DNA of 64,000 nucleotides from Sipunculus nudus. Lineage: Eukaryota > Annelida > Sipuncula > Golfingiida > Sipunculidae. The translations under genes and the position numbers were made by a program. The DNA lies in the NCBI GenBank assembly GCA_026874595.1, contig CM049307.1, positions 57,152,870 through 57,216,869 of the forward strand, written 5' to 3'. The notes under the pieces are model-generated. The model was not told the DNA's origin, made no database searches, and was given only the letters and a program-made list of their open reading frames with translations. Position 1 is the stretch's first letter. The number at the start of each line of letters is the position of its first letter. Shown piece by piece: positions 46,668 to 58,313 of the stretch.

Positions 46668-47620
46668 GGGGGTTCTCAAAAGCTCAATAGCTCGGAGAAT
46701 ATGGGTAACAGAGACTTAATTTCAGGTTACCAAGGGAAATTTTCATGGACGTCCCAGGTTGTCAAGTTAGAAGATTCTATAGGTCGTACGGTTAAGATAT
46801 ATGTCCTGATAACGGATGACTGCATCTTTAAATGTCTCAAAAATAGAAGAAAAAAAGTTAAAATTCGAAAAATGCAGGTGACGTCAAAAGTCTGTAGGAA
46901 CTGATAACATTCTAGAAGATTAATATGCATGCAAAGAATCATGGTGATCAATGCATTAGTCGTTTAGATTTTGGAGCTTTTGTATCAAATTTTAAATTAT
47001 TCTGGGGGTACTTCTGTGTCCCTTAGCTCAGAGGGTGGGTAACAGATACTTAATTTCAGGTTCCATGGAAATTTTTTTCATGGGCCTCATTTTGATCAAT
47101 ACAAAAGTTGTTCAGATACTGGACCGTCTGTATAAAATTTTTAAGTATTCGGGGGGGGGGGGGACCTCTGAGTCCCTTAGCTTAGAAGGATATGGGTAAC
47201 AGAGACGTAATTTCAGGTTTGGTAAGAAATTTTTCATTTGCCTCCCTGGATGCCAAGTAAGAAGATTCCAGGACTAGTGGTTACGATATGATCCCTATTA
47301 ACGGATGACCCCATCTTTGAATGCCTCACAAATAGAGACAAATTATGTCTTCAGGAAATTATGTAACACTCCAGGATCAATATGCATGCATGTATCAAAT
47401 GTTTAATGATTTTGGGTGGAGGGGTTCTTCTGAGCCCCATAGCTCTGAGGATATGGGTAACAGCGACCAAATTTCAGGTTTCCAAAGAGATTTTTCATGA
47501 ACCTCCCTGCATGTCAGGTTAGATGATCCTAGGTCCAGCGGTTACGATTGGTGCCTGATTAACGGATGGATAGACAGACGGACAAAGACTGATCGCTATA
47601 GCTCAGATGACTTTCAGGCA
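46668..47620. repeat. Dispersed repeat family B, four degenerate copies
   Basis: Copies start near 46668, 47004, 47154 and 47411. Shared parts are 'atgggtaacag', 'taatttcaggtt', 'tttttcatg...cctccctg', 'aagttagaagattc', 'gttacgat' and 'taacggatg'. The last ends in 'gacagacggacaaag'. No open frame is conserved between copies. A poly-G run lies at about 47,151-47,163. Another copy is at 50,580-50,815. Confidence 0.75.
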
Positions 47621-47709
47621 ACTTTCCCTACCGTTTTGCTTCAAGAATATTGAGGTGTTTAAATGTTTAAATTATATTTGCCTTTCTGTGAAAATTCAGT
47701 TACTATATG

Positions 47710-50400
47710 ATTTAACTAGGGACCCATGGGTCTCGACGCTCAGGTGCATATTTGTCTATAAGGATATATGTTTATGAGGTTTCTTTCCAAAATATTGGTC
47801 CTGTGATCAGTTTGAGGCCAACCTGTCTACTCAAACTGGAGTTATCATCCATAAAGTAATTTGTAAATGGATGGGCCCCTGTGACCTTAACCTTTGACCT
47901 TATGACCCCAAAATCAAAAGGAAACTTCCCCTATTTGCAGGTGCACCATATGTTTGATGGAAGGATTGAGTTGAAAAGATTAGCTTAAAATGCATCCACA
48001 ATCTTTCTAAAGTGGTGGGTCCTGTGACCTTGACCTTTGATCTCATGACCCCGGAATCAACAGTTCTTACTTTAGTGGTGGGCCATATATAAGTAAAGTT
48101 TGAAACCAATATTTCAAACCAAACTGGTGTAATCATCTTGAAACTAGAGTATCCCCAGACATAGTAGCCCCCCCCCCCCCTCTTTAAGAATAGACCCCCA
48201 TTTTTAGCAGCATATACTGACACTTGGCATATTTATTGTTTCTTCCATCTAACAATCCACAATCTTGTTGAAGATGTTGGTCCTGTGACCTTGATCTTTT
48301 TAAAGATGTGACCTTGACCTTTGACCTCATGACCCCAAAATCAATTCGGGTCTTGCTTTTCCAATGGGACATATGCAAGTCAAGTTTGAAATCTATACAA
48401 CAATAAAAGCAGGAATTATCATCCAGAAACTTATTTATGGACAGATGGCTCCTGTGACCTTCACCTTTGACCTTGTGACCTCAAAACTGATAGGGGTCTT
48501 CCTCTATTGGCATATGACTTATATGTGCAAGATGAAAGTCTGAGATGAAATGTTTGGCTGAAAATGCATCCACAGTATCTTTTAAAATGCCAGTCCAGTA
48601 ACCTTGACCTTTGACCTCATGACCCTAGAACCTATAGGGTTCTTACTTTAGTGGTGGGCCATACAAAAGTCATGTTTGAAATCCATATGGCTATCAACAC
48701 TGGAGATATCATAAGAGGTGTGTGATTTTCACCATATATGGCAATATTCAAGGTCAAGGCCACTATCATAGGCAAGGTCATGACCCCAATTTAAATAAAC
48801 ATCATCCCATAACCCATACCTATGTATATGCATAATATAAAAGAAATCTGTCCATTAGTTTTTGACTTATAATGCTCACAGTACTGTAAGGTGGCAATTT
48901 TGGGGGTATTAAACGGCATGAAAACAAGTAAAGAATAATAGGTGGCGCCACCAGTTTCTGGAACATGACAACCCTATCCATGATCTTCCATCAACTTGAT
49001 TTTGGGATAAATCGATGCAAGATTTCTTGAGATATTAAAGAATTTGTGTGATTTTCCCCAAAATTGGACCTATTCAAGGTCAAGGACACTCTCCTAGTAA
49101 AGGTCATGACCTCATTTTAAATAGGCGTCGTCCTCTTACCCATATCTATACATATACCAAGATTGGAAAAGTTCCGTGAAATATTTTTTGGGTTATCGCG
49201 CCAACAAGATTTATATGCGGCGGCGGCGGGACCGGTATGAAAACAATATGTGGATTGATGGCCCCTATGACCTTGAGCTTGTGACCCCAAAATCCATAAG
49301 TTACTGCCACTATTGGCAGGTGGGCAACATCTGGAAGATAGAATGTTTGGGACTGAAAGTTTGGCTAAAAATATATCAGCAATCTTTTAAAGAAATGGGT
49401 CCTGTGACCTTGACCTTTGGCTTTATGACCACAAATTCAAAAGGGTTCTTACATTATTGGTGGGTCATATATAAGTCAAAAGTAAATCCAATATGTCAAT
49501 CCGAACTGGAATTATTATCCAGAAACAAATATGTGGACAGATGGGACCCTGTGACGATGACCTTTCACCTTGTGACCCCCAAATCAATCAGTTTCTTCCC
49601 CTATTGTCAGCTCAGCTAAATGTACAAGATGGAAGGTTTTGGATGAAAAGTTTGGCTTAAAATGCATCCACAATCTTTCTAAATAAGTGGGTTCTGCGAC
49701 CTTGACCTTTGATCTCATGACCCCAGAAATTGAACAGAATCTTCCCCTATTGGCAGGTTATTAATATCTTGAAGATGGAAGGTTTGGGATGAAAAGTTTG
49801 GCTTCAAATGCATATGCATTCTTTTTAAAGAAATGAGTCCTGTGACCATGATCTTTGACCGTTGGACCCCAAAATCCGCAAGGTTATCACTTTAGTGGTG
49901 AGTCATATATAAGTAAAGTTTAAAACCAATATGTCAGACCAAACTGGAGTTATCATCTGGAAACTAATTAGTGAACAGATGGCCCCTGTGACCTTGACCT
50001 TTGACCTTGTGACCCCAAATTCATTTATGCTCTCCCCATAGTCAGCTAAATGTGCAAAATGGAAAGTTTGGGATGAAAAGCTTGGTTTAAAATGCAGCCA
50101 TAATCATTTAAAAAAAGTGAGTGCTGTGACCTTGACCTTTGACCTCGCGACCCCAAGATCATATAGGTTCTTGCTTTAGTGGTGGGCCATATGTAAGTCA
50201 AGTTTGAAATCCATGTGTCACTACAATCTGGAGTTATCATCTGGAAACAAATTTGTATGGATACAGGGATGGACAGACAGACAGACAAACAAAAAGACAG
50301 ACAGGTGATAACTATATGGTATCCACTTGTGATCAATAAACACACCAGGTTTTGGGACACTAGATGTAATTACAGCTGAGAAACTGACATGATTGTTGTC
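47710..50400. repeat. Dispersed repeat family A, copy 1, with DR1-like motif ladder
   Basis: Starts with 'tctcgacgctc', matching copy 2 at 55,233, and ends with 'caataaacacaccaggttt', also in copy 2. Inside, a unit of about 145 bp repeats around 'tgaccttgacctttgacc', alternating 'catgacccc' and 'ttgtgacccc' halves. Perfect TGACCTTTGACCT lies at 48315-48327, 48605-48617, 49995-50007 and 50133-50145; one-mismatch versions fill many other steps. A different segment at about 48,720-49,250 holds two copies of 'gtgtgattttc...caaggtcaagg'. No coding potential is seen; frames here are repeat translations. Confidence 0.8.
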
Positions 50401-50579
50401 ATTTTATAGTTTAAAAAATCAAAAAAAAAATTCGTTAAAATAACCAAAAATACAGGTGGTGCCACCATTTTTCGGGAACTGACAAAACTAGTCATGTTTA
50501 ATATTCAGGTCAAGATTCATGACAATCCATGCATTAATTATCAAGATATTGGAGGTTTTGTATTATATTTTTTTATTAT

Positions 50580-50815
50580 TCAGGGGAATACTTTCAAGCC
50601 CCATAGCTCGGAGGATATAGGTCGCAGTGACCTACTTTCAGGTTTCCAAGGAGATTTTTTATTGACCTCCCTGAATTTTTCACTTAGAAGTTTCTAGGTC
50701 CAGCAGTTACGATTTGTGCCCTGCTAATGGACGGCCGGACGGCCGGACGCCCGGACGGACGACGGACAAAGCGCCATTCCTGTACCTCAGTTGACTTACA
50801 GTCAGCTGAGCTAAA
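50580..50815. repeat. Dispersed repeat family B, fifth copy
   Basis: Has 'ccccatagctcggaggatat', 'tttcaggtttccaaggaga', 'ctaggtccagcagttacgat' and a GC-rich tail of ggacggccggacgcccgg type, then 'gacaaagcgccattcctg'. The tail resembles (gacg)n tails at 47,570, 56,265 and 62,085. Confidence 0.75.
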
Positions 50816-52030
50816 TAAATGTCGTATGTGTGGAAATTTAGTTAATATGATTTAAATGTTGTTTGTATTTCATATTTCTTAAACATATTCATTGCCAGAT
50901 CATGCATTGTGAGATACCTGTAAATTCAGGTGATAATATTTTTTAACAGTTTCTTTCAATGAAGTATTTTTTTTATCATTCAAATGTTTTAGGGATTCAT
51001 ATATAATGCAATTGGAATTATTTATGGATACAAAGTTGGAATAGTTTAATAGCAATTCTATTTGTTCTCACAATCATGACATGCCAAGTATTTGATTTTA
51101 ACTATGCTGCCGAGTGTTATAGTGAGTTTAATAAAAGTTATTCTGAATTCACTTATTTCAGATTAATTTTTAAAAATTTAAAATTTATTTAAGATTTAAA
51201 TGCCCATTGTTATCAGATTTTCGTTCACAAATGCCACAATTTAAGGTCACAATGGAGACTGAACATGTGGTTTAATTTTTTTGTATAAAACATTCGAAGG
51301 TCCTGTTTATATAGATGTTCTGTGTGAAGTACTTAAAAATCATTCCCTTATGACAGTTGTGCCCTATCTATAACAATATCCAGGATCCGCCACTGATCAT
51401 AGTCATATGTCCTTTCTTGATTGGTATACAGTTTCACGAATCTAAATATTATAAAGTACTGCATTTATAAAAAAGGACTAACTATAAAACATAGAAAACT
51501 AGGGTTATTTTATTAACCTACACCTTCACGCAAGGCTCTAGATTCAATATGGAGGCCACTGAACAAATTTGAACAAAACAGCAAGTTTTGCCTTGTTCAT
51601 ATGTTGTTTTGACCGGTTCAAATAAAGATAGCCAATGTCCTTTCACCGCGAGTACAGTGTATGCAGCCGAGTATCTTTCAGGAGAATTTCACGGATTTGT
51701 CCACAAAGGTGTTAGCAATATTCACCAGAGGTCACTCCGCGAAATGCTTTCGCTGCACAAGAAACACCAATGTCCACTAGAGGTCACTATATGCTTTCGC
51801 CACCCCTAGCGACCTCTGGTGATGATTGGCGGAACAATTCGCCTCATCTTGGCAAAGGTGTTCGTGTGGGTGTGCTACTAGAAATATAGTGGAGAAAGTA
51901 GCCGAATCATATAAAGAGAAGAAGGGAAATACGTTATTGTATGAGTTACAACATTAATCGGACATGGAAATATATAACATGGCTGATTAAGAGTAGATTG
52001 AAATGGTTTCTTATACATACGAAATGCAAG
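50816..52030. other. AT-rich spacer without recognised genes
   Basis: Mostly unique AT-rich DNA. 'ggatccgccactgatc' at 51,379-51,394 looks like a lone right end of the hAT-like MITE at 53,288. Between about 51,720 and 51,825 'caccagaggtc' occurs in both orientations, perhaps a small foldback repeat. No frame of note. Confidence 0.5.
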
Positions 52031-52102
52031 AGCAGAGTGGCGCAGTGGAAGCGTGCTGGGCTCATAACTCAGAGGTCCGTGGATCGAAACCACGCTCTGC
52101 TA
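52031..52102 (+). tRNA. Single initiator tRNA-Met(CAT), opposite orientation to the array
   Basis: Mature sequence identical to the array consensus, including the G-T pair in the anticodon stem, but on the + strand and without any array spacer on either side: upstream is 'atacatacgaaatgcaag', downstream 'aaactatttttt'. The TTTTTT at 52108-52113 is a strong Pol III terminator. Sequence identity restricted to the tRNA suggests either strong purifying selection or a founder gene captured into the array. Confidence 0.97.
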
Positions 52103-52408
52103 AACTATTTTTTCCCTTTCAATTCCCTTCGAGGGTTTCAGTAATTATCCCTCGTCTGACAAATTTCCTCATTTAATATAATATATGATATATAATATAT
52201 TGTTGTATCATTATATATTTGTAATCAGGGCCGGTTCCAGGAGGTATATATATGTTTGCGGCAGGCCCTGAATGATTAACGTGTAGGCCTACGTTACCTA
52301 ACCAAACCCGGCCCCACCCCCGGGGATCCATATTGAAATTTACGCCTTACGGTATGTTCTGTGCTCTCTATACGCATTACATTGTGAGAAATATTTGATA
52401 ACAAATTT
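52103..52408. other. Spacer between initiator gene and MITE
   Basis: AT-rich. At 52228-52269 CAGGGCC and GGCCCTG form a short inverted pair that may be a transposon-end remnant. Nothing else recognised. Confidence 0.45.
52108..52113 (+). terminator. Pol III terminator of the single initiator gene
   Basis: Six T residues starting 6 nt after the discriminator base. Confidence 0.8.
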
Positions 52409-52957
52409 AACTATAGTCCGTTTCACCACCTGCTGTCCACCTGTTTTTTGTATATAATTTACTTAAAAGTTTATTTTTTTTTCAATATTTTCCAAGTAAA
52501 CAACATATCGAAGTGACAACCTAACATGGCAGTTGAGAATTTTACAGTAAATCCCCCGTTCATGTTTCACAACATTTTAGTCTCTTTATCATGATCTGGC
52601 AGATATTGTGCGTCCCTCCATAAGCAGCCATCTTTGTTTTAGCTGGTTATATTTTTTAGAGTGTTTACATGAGATCATCCAATCAGCAGCTGTCAGTTGA
52701 GGCTGTTTTTGCATGTGACCAATGACCTTGACCGCCATAAGTGGGTCTGACATGTTGTAAAATGTAGACTGATTTCTCATATTTTCAGAAAATTCTGTTA
52801 CTCAAATATGGCATAAGGTAGGAATTTAGTTACCTAGTTGAAAATTAGGTTCTGTAATCCTCTCCTCTACACTATAATTGTTCCCTTGAAATGTACCTAA
52901 TAAAAATTTTCATAGCAAAAAACAGGTGGACATGAGGGGATGAAACGGACTATAGTT
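52409..52957. mobile_element. Non-autonomous element with ~42-bp terminal inverted repeats
   Basis: 549 bp. The left end (AACTATAGTCCGTTTCA...) and the reverse complement of the right end match at about 38 of 42 positions, through GTCCACCTGTTTTTTG. The flanks are ATTT on both sides (52405-52408 and 52958-52961), a possible 4-bp target duplication, though the AT-rich edge makes its exact length uncertain. There is no transposase frame, so this is a MITE of unassigned superfamily. Confidence 0.82.
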
Positions 52958-53287
52958 ATTTGTAAAGCATGCCTAACGTTACTGCACAAGCTGATTGTTT
53001 CTTCAACTTCTGGATAGAACCAGCTTTCTTGGTTTTCCCTTGTGAAAAATTTTGTAATATTTAATAATTTATCCACTGGTACATCCCTGTGTATGACTTT
53101 CGTTGTGCGCAGGTTTTATCATCCGGGGTTGGATGTGTTGAGGATATTATCAACACTGTCTTGATATTATGGTAGAAATTTTCATCCCGACATTTTACCG
53201 ACTGCTCAAAAGACTTTGAACAGCTGATGCTGTGTACATACTTGTGGCTCTGGCTGTCAAGAACAGAATCAGATCTACCGATATGCA

Positions 53288-53445
53288 CAGTGGCGGATCC
53301 AGAAATTCGTGAACAGGGGGGCGCCAATAGGCCTACTGGATTAGCGGTTAATGGTATTAAGAAAAAAATAAGTTCTTAAAGTGTGCATGTTTTTTTTGTA
53401 TCTATATATGTATTTATGTCCCTACATGTTATATTAGATATCGAA

Positions 53446-53509
<64 letters not shown>

Positions 53510-53839
53510 AACTATTATTATTATAACGTAATATATTTTAGCCTATGAAAAATAGGCTGCTGTAATGACGAACAGACCGCCTCTCTTAGTACAGTAATAT
53601 TTAGGTGTTATCTTAATGAATGGAGCAAATCACAGAGCTATTCATTATTATGCTCAATTTATGAATTAGAAAAAAATAAACTGTAGATAAGTTAATAATC
53701 CTATTGCTAAGGAATGAAAGAGACATATGATAAAAATACGAATAAACAATTATTGAGAAAATAAATATGTAAAATGAGAGATGTTACTGCTCAACGGGGG
53801 GGGGGGGGGGGGCGGCGCCCCCCTCTGGATCCGCCACTG
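53288..53839. mobile_element. hAT-like MITE with CAGTGGCGGATCCAGA ends
   Basis: 552 bp. Left end CAGTGGCGGATCCAGA; the right end is its reverse complement (tctggatccgccactg). Both are followed inward by G-rich ggggggcgcc stretches. ATGCA flanks both sides (53283-53287 and 53840-53844). Ends of the form CAGTGG resemble hAT elements, which make 8-bp duplications; only 5 bp match here. The interior has a long (AT)n tract and a run of about 18 G, and no transposase. Confidence 0.72.
53447..53509. repeat. (AT)n microsatellite inside the MITE
   Basis: Nearly uninterrupted AT dinucleotides over about 60 bp. Confidence 0.9.
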
Positions 53840-53844
53840 ATGCA

Positions 53845-55232
53845 TTTACTTGCTATACGTGGTTGCCTCCATCACACAAGTCATTGGTTAATTGTTAGTG
53901 ATGTCATCAGGGGGTTCCCCATCGTATGACTGACTGTTAAGGATGTTTCAGAATGTCTCTACCTGACACCCTTGCCCATGTATTCCATCAATCCTGTCAC
54001 ACTATTTGCCCCATCGCGACCTTTCACGCATTCCCTTTAACCTCGACATTAATCATGCAAAATGCCTTTATAATCAGGCCTACTGTATCAGTGTCAATCT
54101 GTAATTTACCTACACAGGCCTGTGTAAAACATGTTTATATAGGGCCCAGCCTGAGTGTATCGTATGCAGGCTCTGTGGCAATATATGACGGCTCGCGGTC
54201 TGTTCTGTCTGAGATTATTCTTAATATTCTTGATACAAATAAAGGTATACCACAAAAACTACTAACACCACATATTGATAACAATCTGTTACACATATTG
54301 GACATGCTACGTTATAGCCACAAAGCCTATATACTTATTATACTTATACTTACCCTTGTACTTATTTTATTAGATGGACATATCAGCCAATAGAAAGATA
54401 ACAGCTTTTTTTCGGTAAAAGCCAAGCACGTAATGAATCTTTTCATTTGCCAAATTAAGCATGCTGTGCCCATCACTTCATCAGGTATATCTGTATTTCA
54501 TTTCTCCATTGTGGACTTGAAATAAAGTCTGTGTTCTGTGTTCTTTCAATGTTGATGTGATAATTACGTATAAAATTTAACTCAATTTTGAAAATTGAAT
54601 ATAATTTGCCTCTCAGTATTTCTGTTTCATACGATGCGGAGTGCGGCATATATCTATAGCCATGATTTTATTAAAGTTAATAACAGTTACCGAGGGGAGG
54701 GGTTGCCCCTCCTATACTTGAAATATTTTTAAATATGCTATGTTAAGAGGACATTTGGGGCACCTTCCACAAATTTTTGTTCCTTAACTATACTATTCTC
54801 TTTAATGTCTTTGCATAATACAGAAGTTTCAACGAGGTGGTGGTTAATGTGTGGCAGTTTGAAAATCTATATTTCTAAAAATTTAGGACAGAAATTGGAA
54901 AGTCTTTATATTCAATCGTTTGAAACATGTTGATGTCAATGGCCTTTTTTTAGATAAATTTACTGGAAATAGAATCCAATATCGTCGTTCGGGGGCAGGC
55001 TGCCGAATGTGATTTTCTGTTTTTTTTTTTGTTTTTTTTTTTCAGGGGGGGGGAGCTCGGGTGTTATGACACAGCAGAGTGTGATAATAGTAAAACTCAT
55101 TATACAAATATTTGGATACTGTTTTAACGGACAATTCAGATAGCTGTTTATTAATACAATGTATATATAATTTATGATTTGTAAATTAATAAATTGTCAA
55201 TAAAAAATATATATAAATCAAAATAGAAATCT
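53845..55232. other. Spacer without recognised genes
   Basis: AT-rich. A 146-codon frame at 53953-54393 (+) exists but shows no motif I recognise and has a low-complexity Leu/Ile-rich end; I do not call it a gene. 'aataaa' at 54,521 and T/G runs at 55,019-55,052 are noted. Confidence 0.4.
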
Positions 55233-56560
55233 GAACTATAGGGGCACTTGATTCTCGACGCTCGTCTGAATTAGTGTATAAGAATATGGTTATGAGCTAT
55301 TTCAAAATGGGGACCCTGTGAACAAGTTTAAAGACAATCTGTCGACCAAAACTTGAATTATCAAATTGTTTAGAAAGAAATATGTAGACAATGGTCCCTG
55401 TGGCCTTGACCTTTGACCTCGTGACCCCAAAATCCAATATTTTGAACTTTCTTCTACTATTAACAAAGTGAACAATATATAGAACTTGCAAGGTTTGGGA
55501 TTAAAAGTTTGGCTTAAAATGCATCAACAGTCTTTTTAATGAAGTGGATCCTGTGACCTTGAATTTTTTTCCTCAGGACCCCAAAATCAAATTGGTTCTT
55601 ACTTCAGTTTTAGGCCATATATCAAAGTCAAGATTATAATCCATTTGTCAATCCAAATGAGAGTTATCATTTATAAACAAATAAGTGACAGAAGGTCCAA
55701 GTGACCTTGAGCTTTGACCTTGTAACCCAAAAAATCCATAAGTTTTTTTTCCACTATTGGTAGGTAATCAATATGTAGAAGTCCATGGTTTGGGATTGAA
55801 AGTTTTGCTTGAAATGCATCCACAATCTTTTTAAAGAAGTGGGTCCTGCAACCTTGATCTCTGACCTCATGACCCCAAAATCAAACAGGTTCTTACTTTA
55901 ATGGTGGGTCTTATATTAGTCAAGTTTGAAACCAATATTTCAATCCAACCTGGAGTTATCGTCTAGAAAAACAAATATGTGGACAGACTACACCTGTGCC
56001 CTTGACCTTTGACCTTATGACCCCTAAATCAATCAGACTCATCTCTTATTTACAGGTCACCTAAATGTGTTAGATGGAAAGTTTGGGATTAAAAGTTTGG
56101 CTTAAAATGCATCCACAATCTATCTAATATACGTGGGTCCTGTGACCTTTGACCTCGTGAACTAAAAATCAAAAGAGTTCCTACTTTAGAGTACGGCCAC
56201 ATAATAATTCAAGTTTGAAATCGATATCCCAACTGGAGTTATCATCAGAAAATATATTTGACGGACAAACAGACGGACGACCGACGGACAGTTGGACGGA
56301 CAGGGGGATTACTATAGGGCATCCGCTTATCCAAGCGGAGCCCTAATAACACACAAGGTGTCAGGACTCTGGATGAAACCACAGATACAAATCTGATAGT
56401 ATCAATATAATTGGGCAATCTGAAAATAAAGGGGAAAAATTGTAAAATAAAGAAAAAATACAGGTGGCGCCATTAGTCTTCAGGAACTGAAGGAACCAGT
56501 CATAATCAATAAACACACCAGGTTTCGGGAAACTAAATGAAACCACAGTCGAGAAAAAGA
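55233..56560. repeat. Dispersed repeat family A, copy 2
   Basis: Same start ('tctcgacgctc'), same ~145-bp ladder and same end ('caataaacacaccaggttt') as copy 1, same orientation, about 1.3 kb instead of 2.7 kb. Perfect TGACCTTTGACCT lies at 55407-55419, 56003-56015 and 56143-56155. A (gacg)n-like tail at 56,262-56,303 is followed by the 'ggtggcgcc' segment also seen at 48,940 and 50,455. Confidence 0.8.
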
Positions 56561-56567
56561 ACTAGGG

Positions 56568-56577
56568 ATATATATAC

Positions 56578-56644
<67 letters not shown>
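56568..56644. repeat. (AT)n/(AC)n microsatellite
   Basis: About 77 bp of 'tatata' with interspersed 'ac'; frames through it give only Tyr-Ile repeats. A poly-C run follows at 56,681. Confidence 0.9.
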
Positions 56645-56647
<3 letters not shown>

Positions 56648-57364
56648 ACAGTTTGTCCAGCGGGTATTCTTGTAGCCAACACCCCCCCCCCCCCCAATAC
56701 TTCTCATCCCTTTACTTTTACACCGTGTCGACCCCATGGGCCAAAAACCCATCGCCATATATCTGCATGCGTGAAAGTCAGTTGAATTAAACACTACATA
56801 AGTTATTAACTTATTAATTACCAATAAACATCTAAATCATCTTCTTACATTTTCTGCTTATGATATTAGAATCCAGAAAATTTTAAACCATTCTAAATGT
56901 TTCAGGTCCCCTGTTATTGAAAATACATTTTATCTTGCACTTAAAATTGTTTTTTTTTACTTTAATGTCTTTACTTATAAAACCATACAATGCTTTTCTT
57001 TTAACCTGTAAAATCACTGTATTCTCAACCAAAGCACACATGCGGTTAGCTTTCATAGTTTATGTTTATGGCAAGTATATATACTTCTATACACGATTAC
57101 ACATTTACACCATAACATATACATTAATGTATCTTTCTTACCTTGTGCGCCGATGCCCGGCTTTTAAACGTTTCGCGTGACTTCTTCAGTCTTTCTTTCA
57201 CATAAGCTGTTTTTTTTCACCGATGTCTGCATGTGCTCTCACTGGAGAAGACACTGCAAGGTTCTGCGGAGCTTTATTTAACTTCTTCCTTCAACACACG
57301 GGCAGTCACTGGCAAAAGATCTCATACCCCCAGCCTACCCTGTTTCTACACAGCTGGCCTACGA
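56645..57364. other. Spacer without recognised genes
   Basis: AT-rich with a poly-C run near 56,681-56,696. No coding, RNA or element signal recognised. Confidence 0.4.
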
Positions 57365-57599
57365 CAGGGGTGGATTTAGAGGGGGCGCAGGGATGTCCCT
57401 AAACATCAGGGAAAATAATATTAATCACGCATAATACCAAAAAACCGCACCGGATATTAGGTCTCGCATCGATTTCTTCCGTATAACTCTGAATGCTAGA
57501 ATTGGTTTGTAAAATCTATTTGCACTATATAGGGGAACATTTATTTATCTGTTACAGGGTACTGAGCCCATCCCCCCCCCCCCCTTGTATTCACCACTA
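57365..57599. mobile_element. Possible short hAT-like MITE relic
   Basis: Left end CAGGGGTGGATTTAGAGGGG; the reverse complement of the right end reads TAGTGGTGAATACAAGGGGG, an imperfect inverted pair, with a poly-C run inside the right end. No target duplication can be made out. Confidence 0.45.
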
Positions 57600-58313
57600 C
57601 GATGTCACATACCTGACCTACTGCTGCTGACAGCTCATACTATGGGACCCAGCATTGCCTCGGGGCGGTTACCCTTTGACATTGTAGCCAGACTCAGAGT
57701 AAACATAGCTCCCTTGCTGTTGTGATAACAACCCACACATCTTACAGCTCCATGTATCATTTCATCTCTCTACTCCCAATCAAAACTCATTAACTTAATA
57801 AAACAAAATCAAGCTGTATGAGCCACATGAAAAAATGGGTTTCTTGGCGACATGTAAAAAGAAACACGCGTCCGTTCAAGCCTGATATGTTTGAATTAAT
57901 GTCAAGATTTTTAAAAGGTTAATTGTCCTACATAAAGAGTAGAGCGTTGTTTATCCGAAGAGTGGGATTTTTTTTTTGTGTATGCAGAAAAGCGAGCGTC
58001 AGATAAATGATTTTGCATGGGATTTTTCTAGGATTCAGCAAACTGCCTCCGAGCGCCGGTCGTTTATTATATATGAGAATATATATGCATGTATAAAATG
58101 AAATATTGAAGCGTGTAAATATATGTTAGAATTAAAATAAAAGTTTCGTATTATATACAGGCCAAACAGATCAACAGGCGTTTGAGTAAGCCTAGAATTG
58201 GACCATTAGTATTTATTTGAGTGTATCATTAATATTAATATAGTCAGGTATATTTATTTGAGTGTAGCTAGGCTAAATAAGCTATTATATATAAGAAATA
58301 TGTCCGCATATAT
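57600..58313. other. Spacer without recognised genes
   Basis: Mixed composition; short AT runs and T10 at 57,969. Nothing recognised. Confidence 0.4.

Noticed and set aside
49176-49619. 147-codon frame on the + strand
   Set aside because: It lies inside the family A repeat and translates the ~145-bp ladder; no domain and no conservation with copy 2.
53953-54393. 146-codon frame on the + strand
   Set aside because: No recognisable motif, odd composition with a Leu/Ile-rich tail, AT-rich surroundings and no splice or promoter context. Could be chance.
56480-56824. 114-codon - strand frame with a long Tyr-Ile stretch
   Set aside because: Direct translation of the AT/AC microsatellite.
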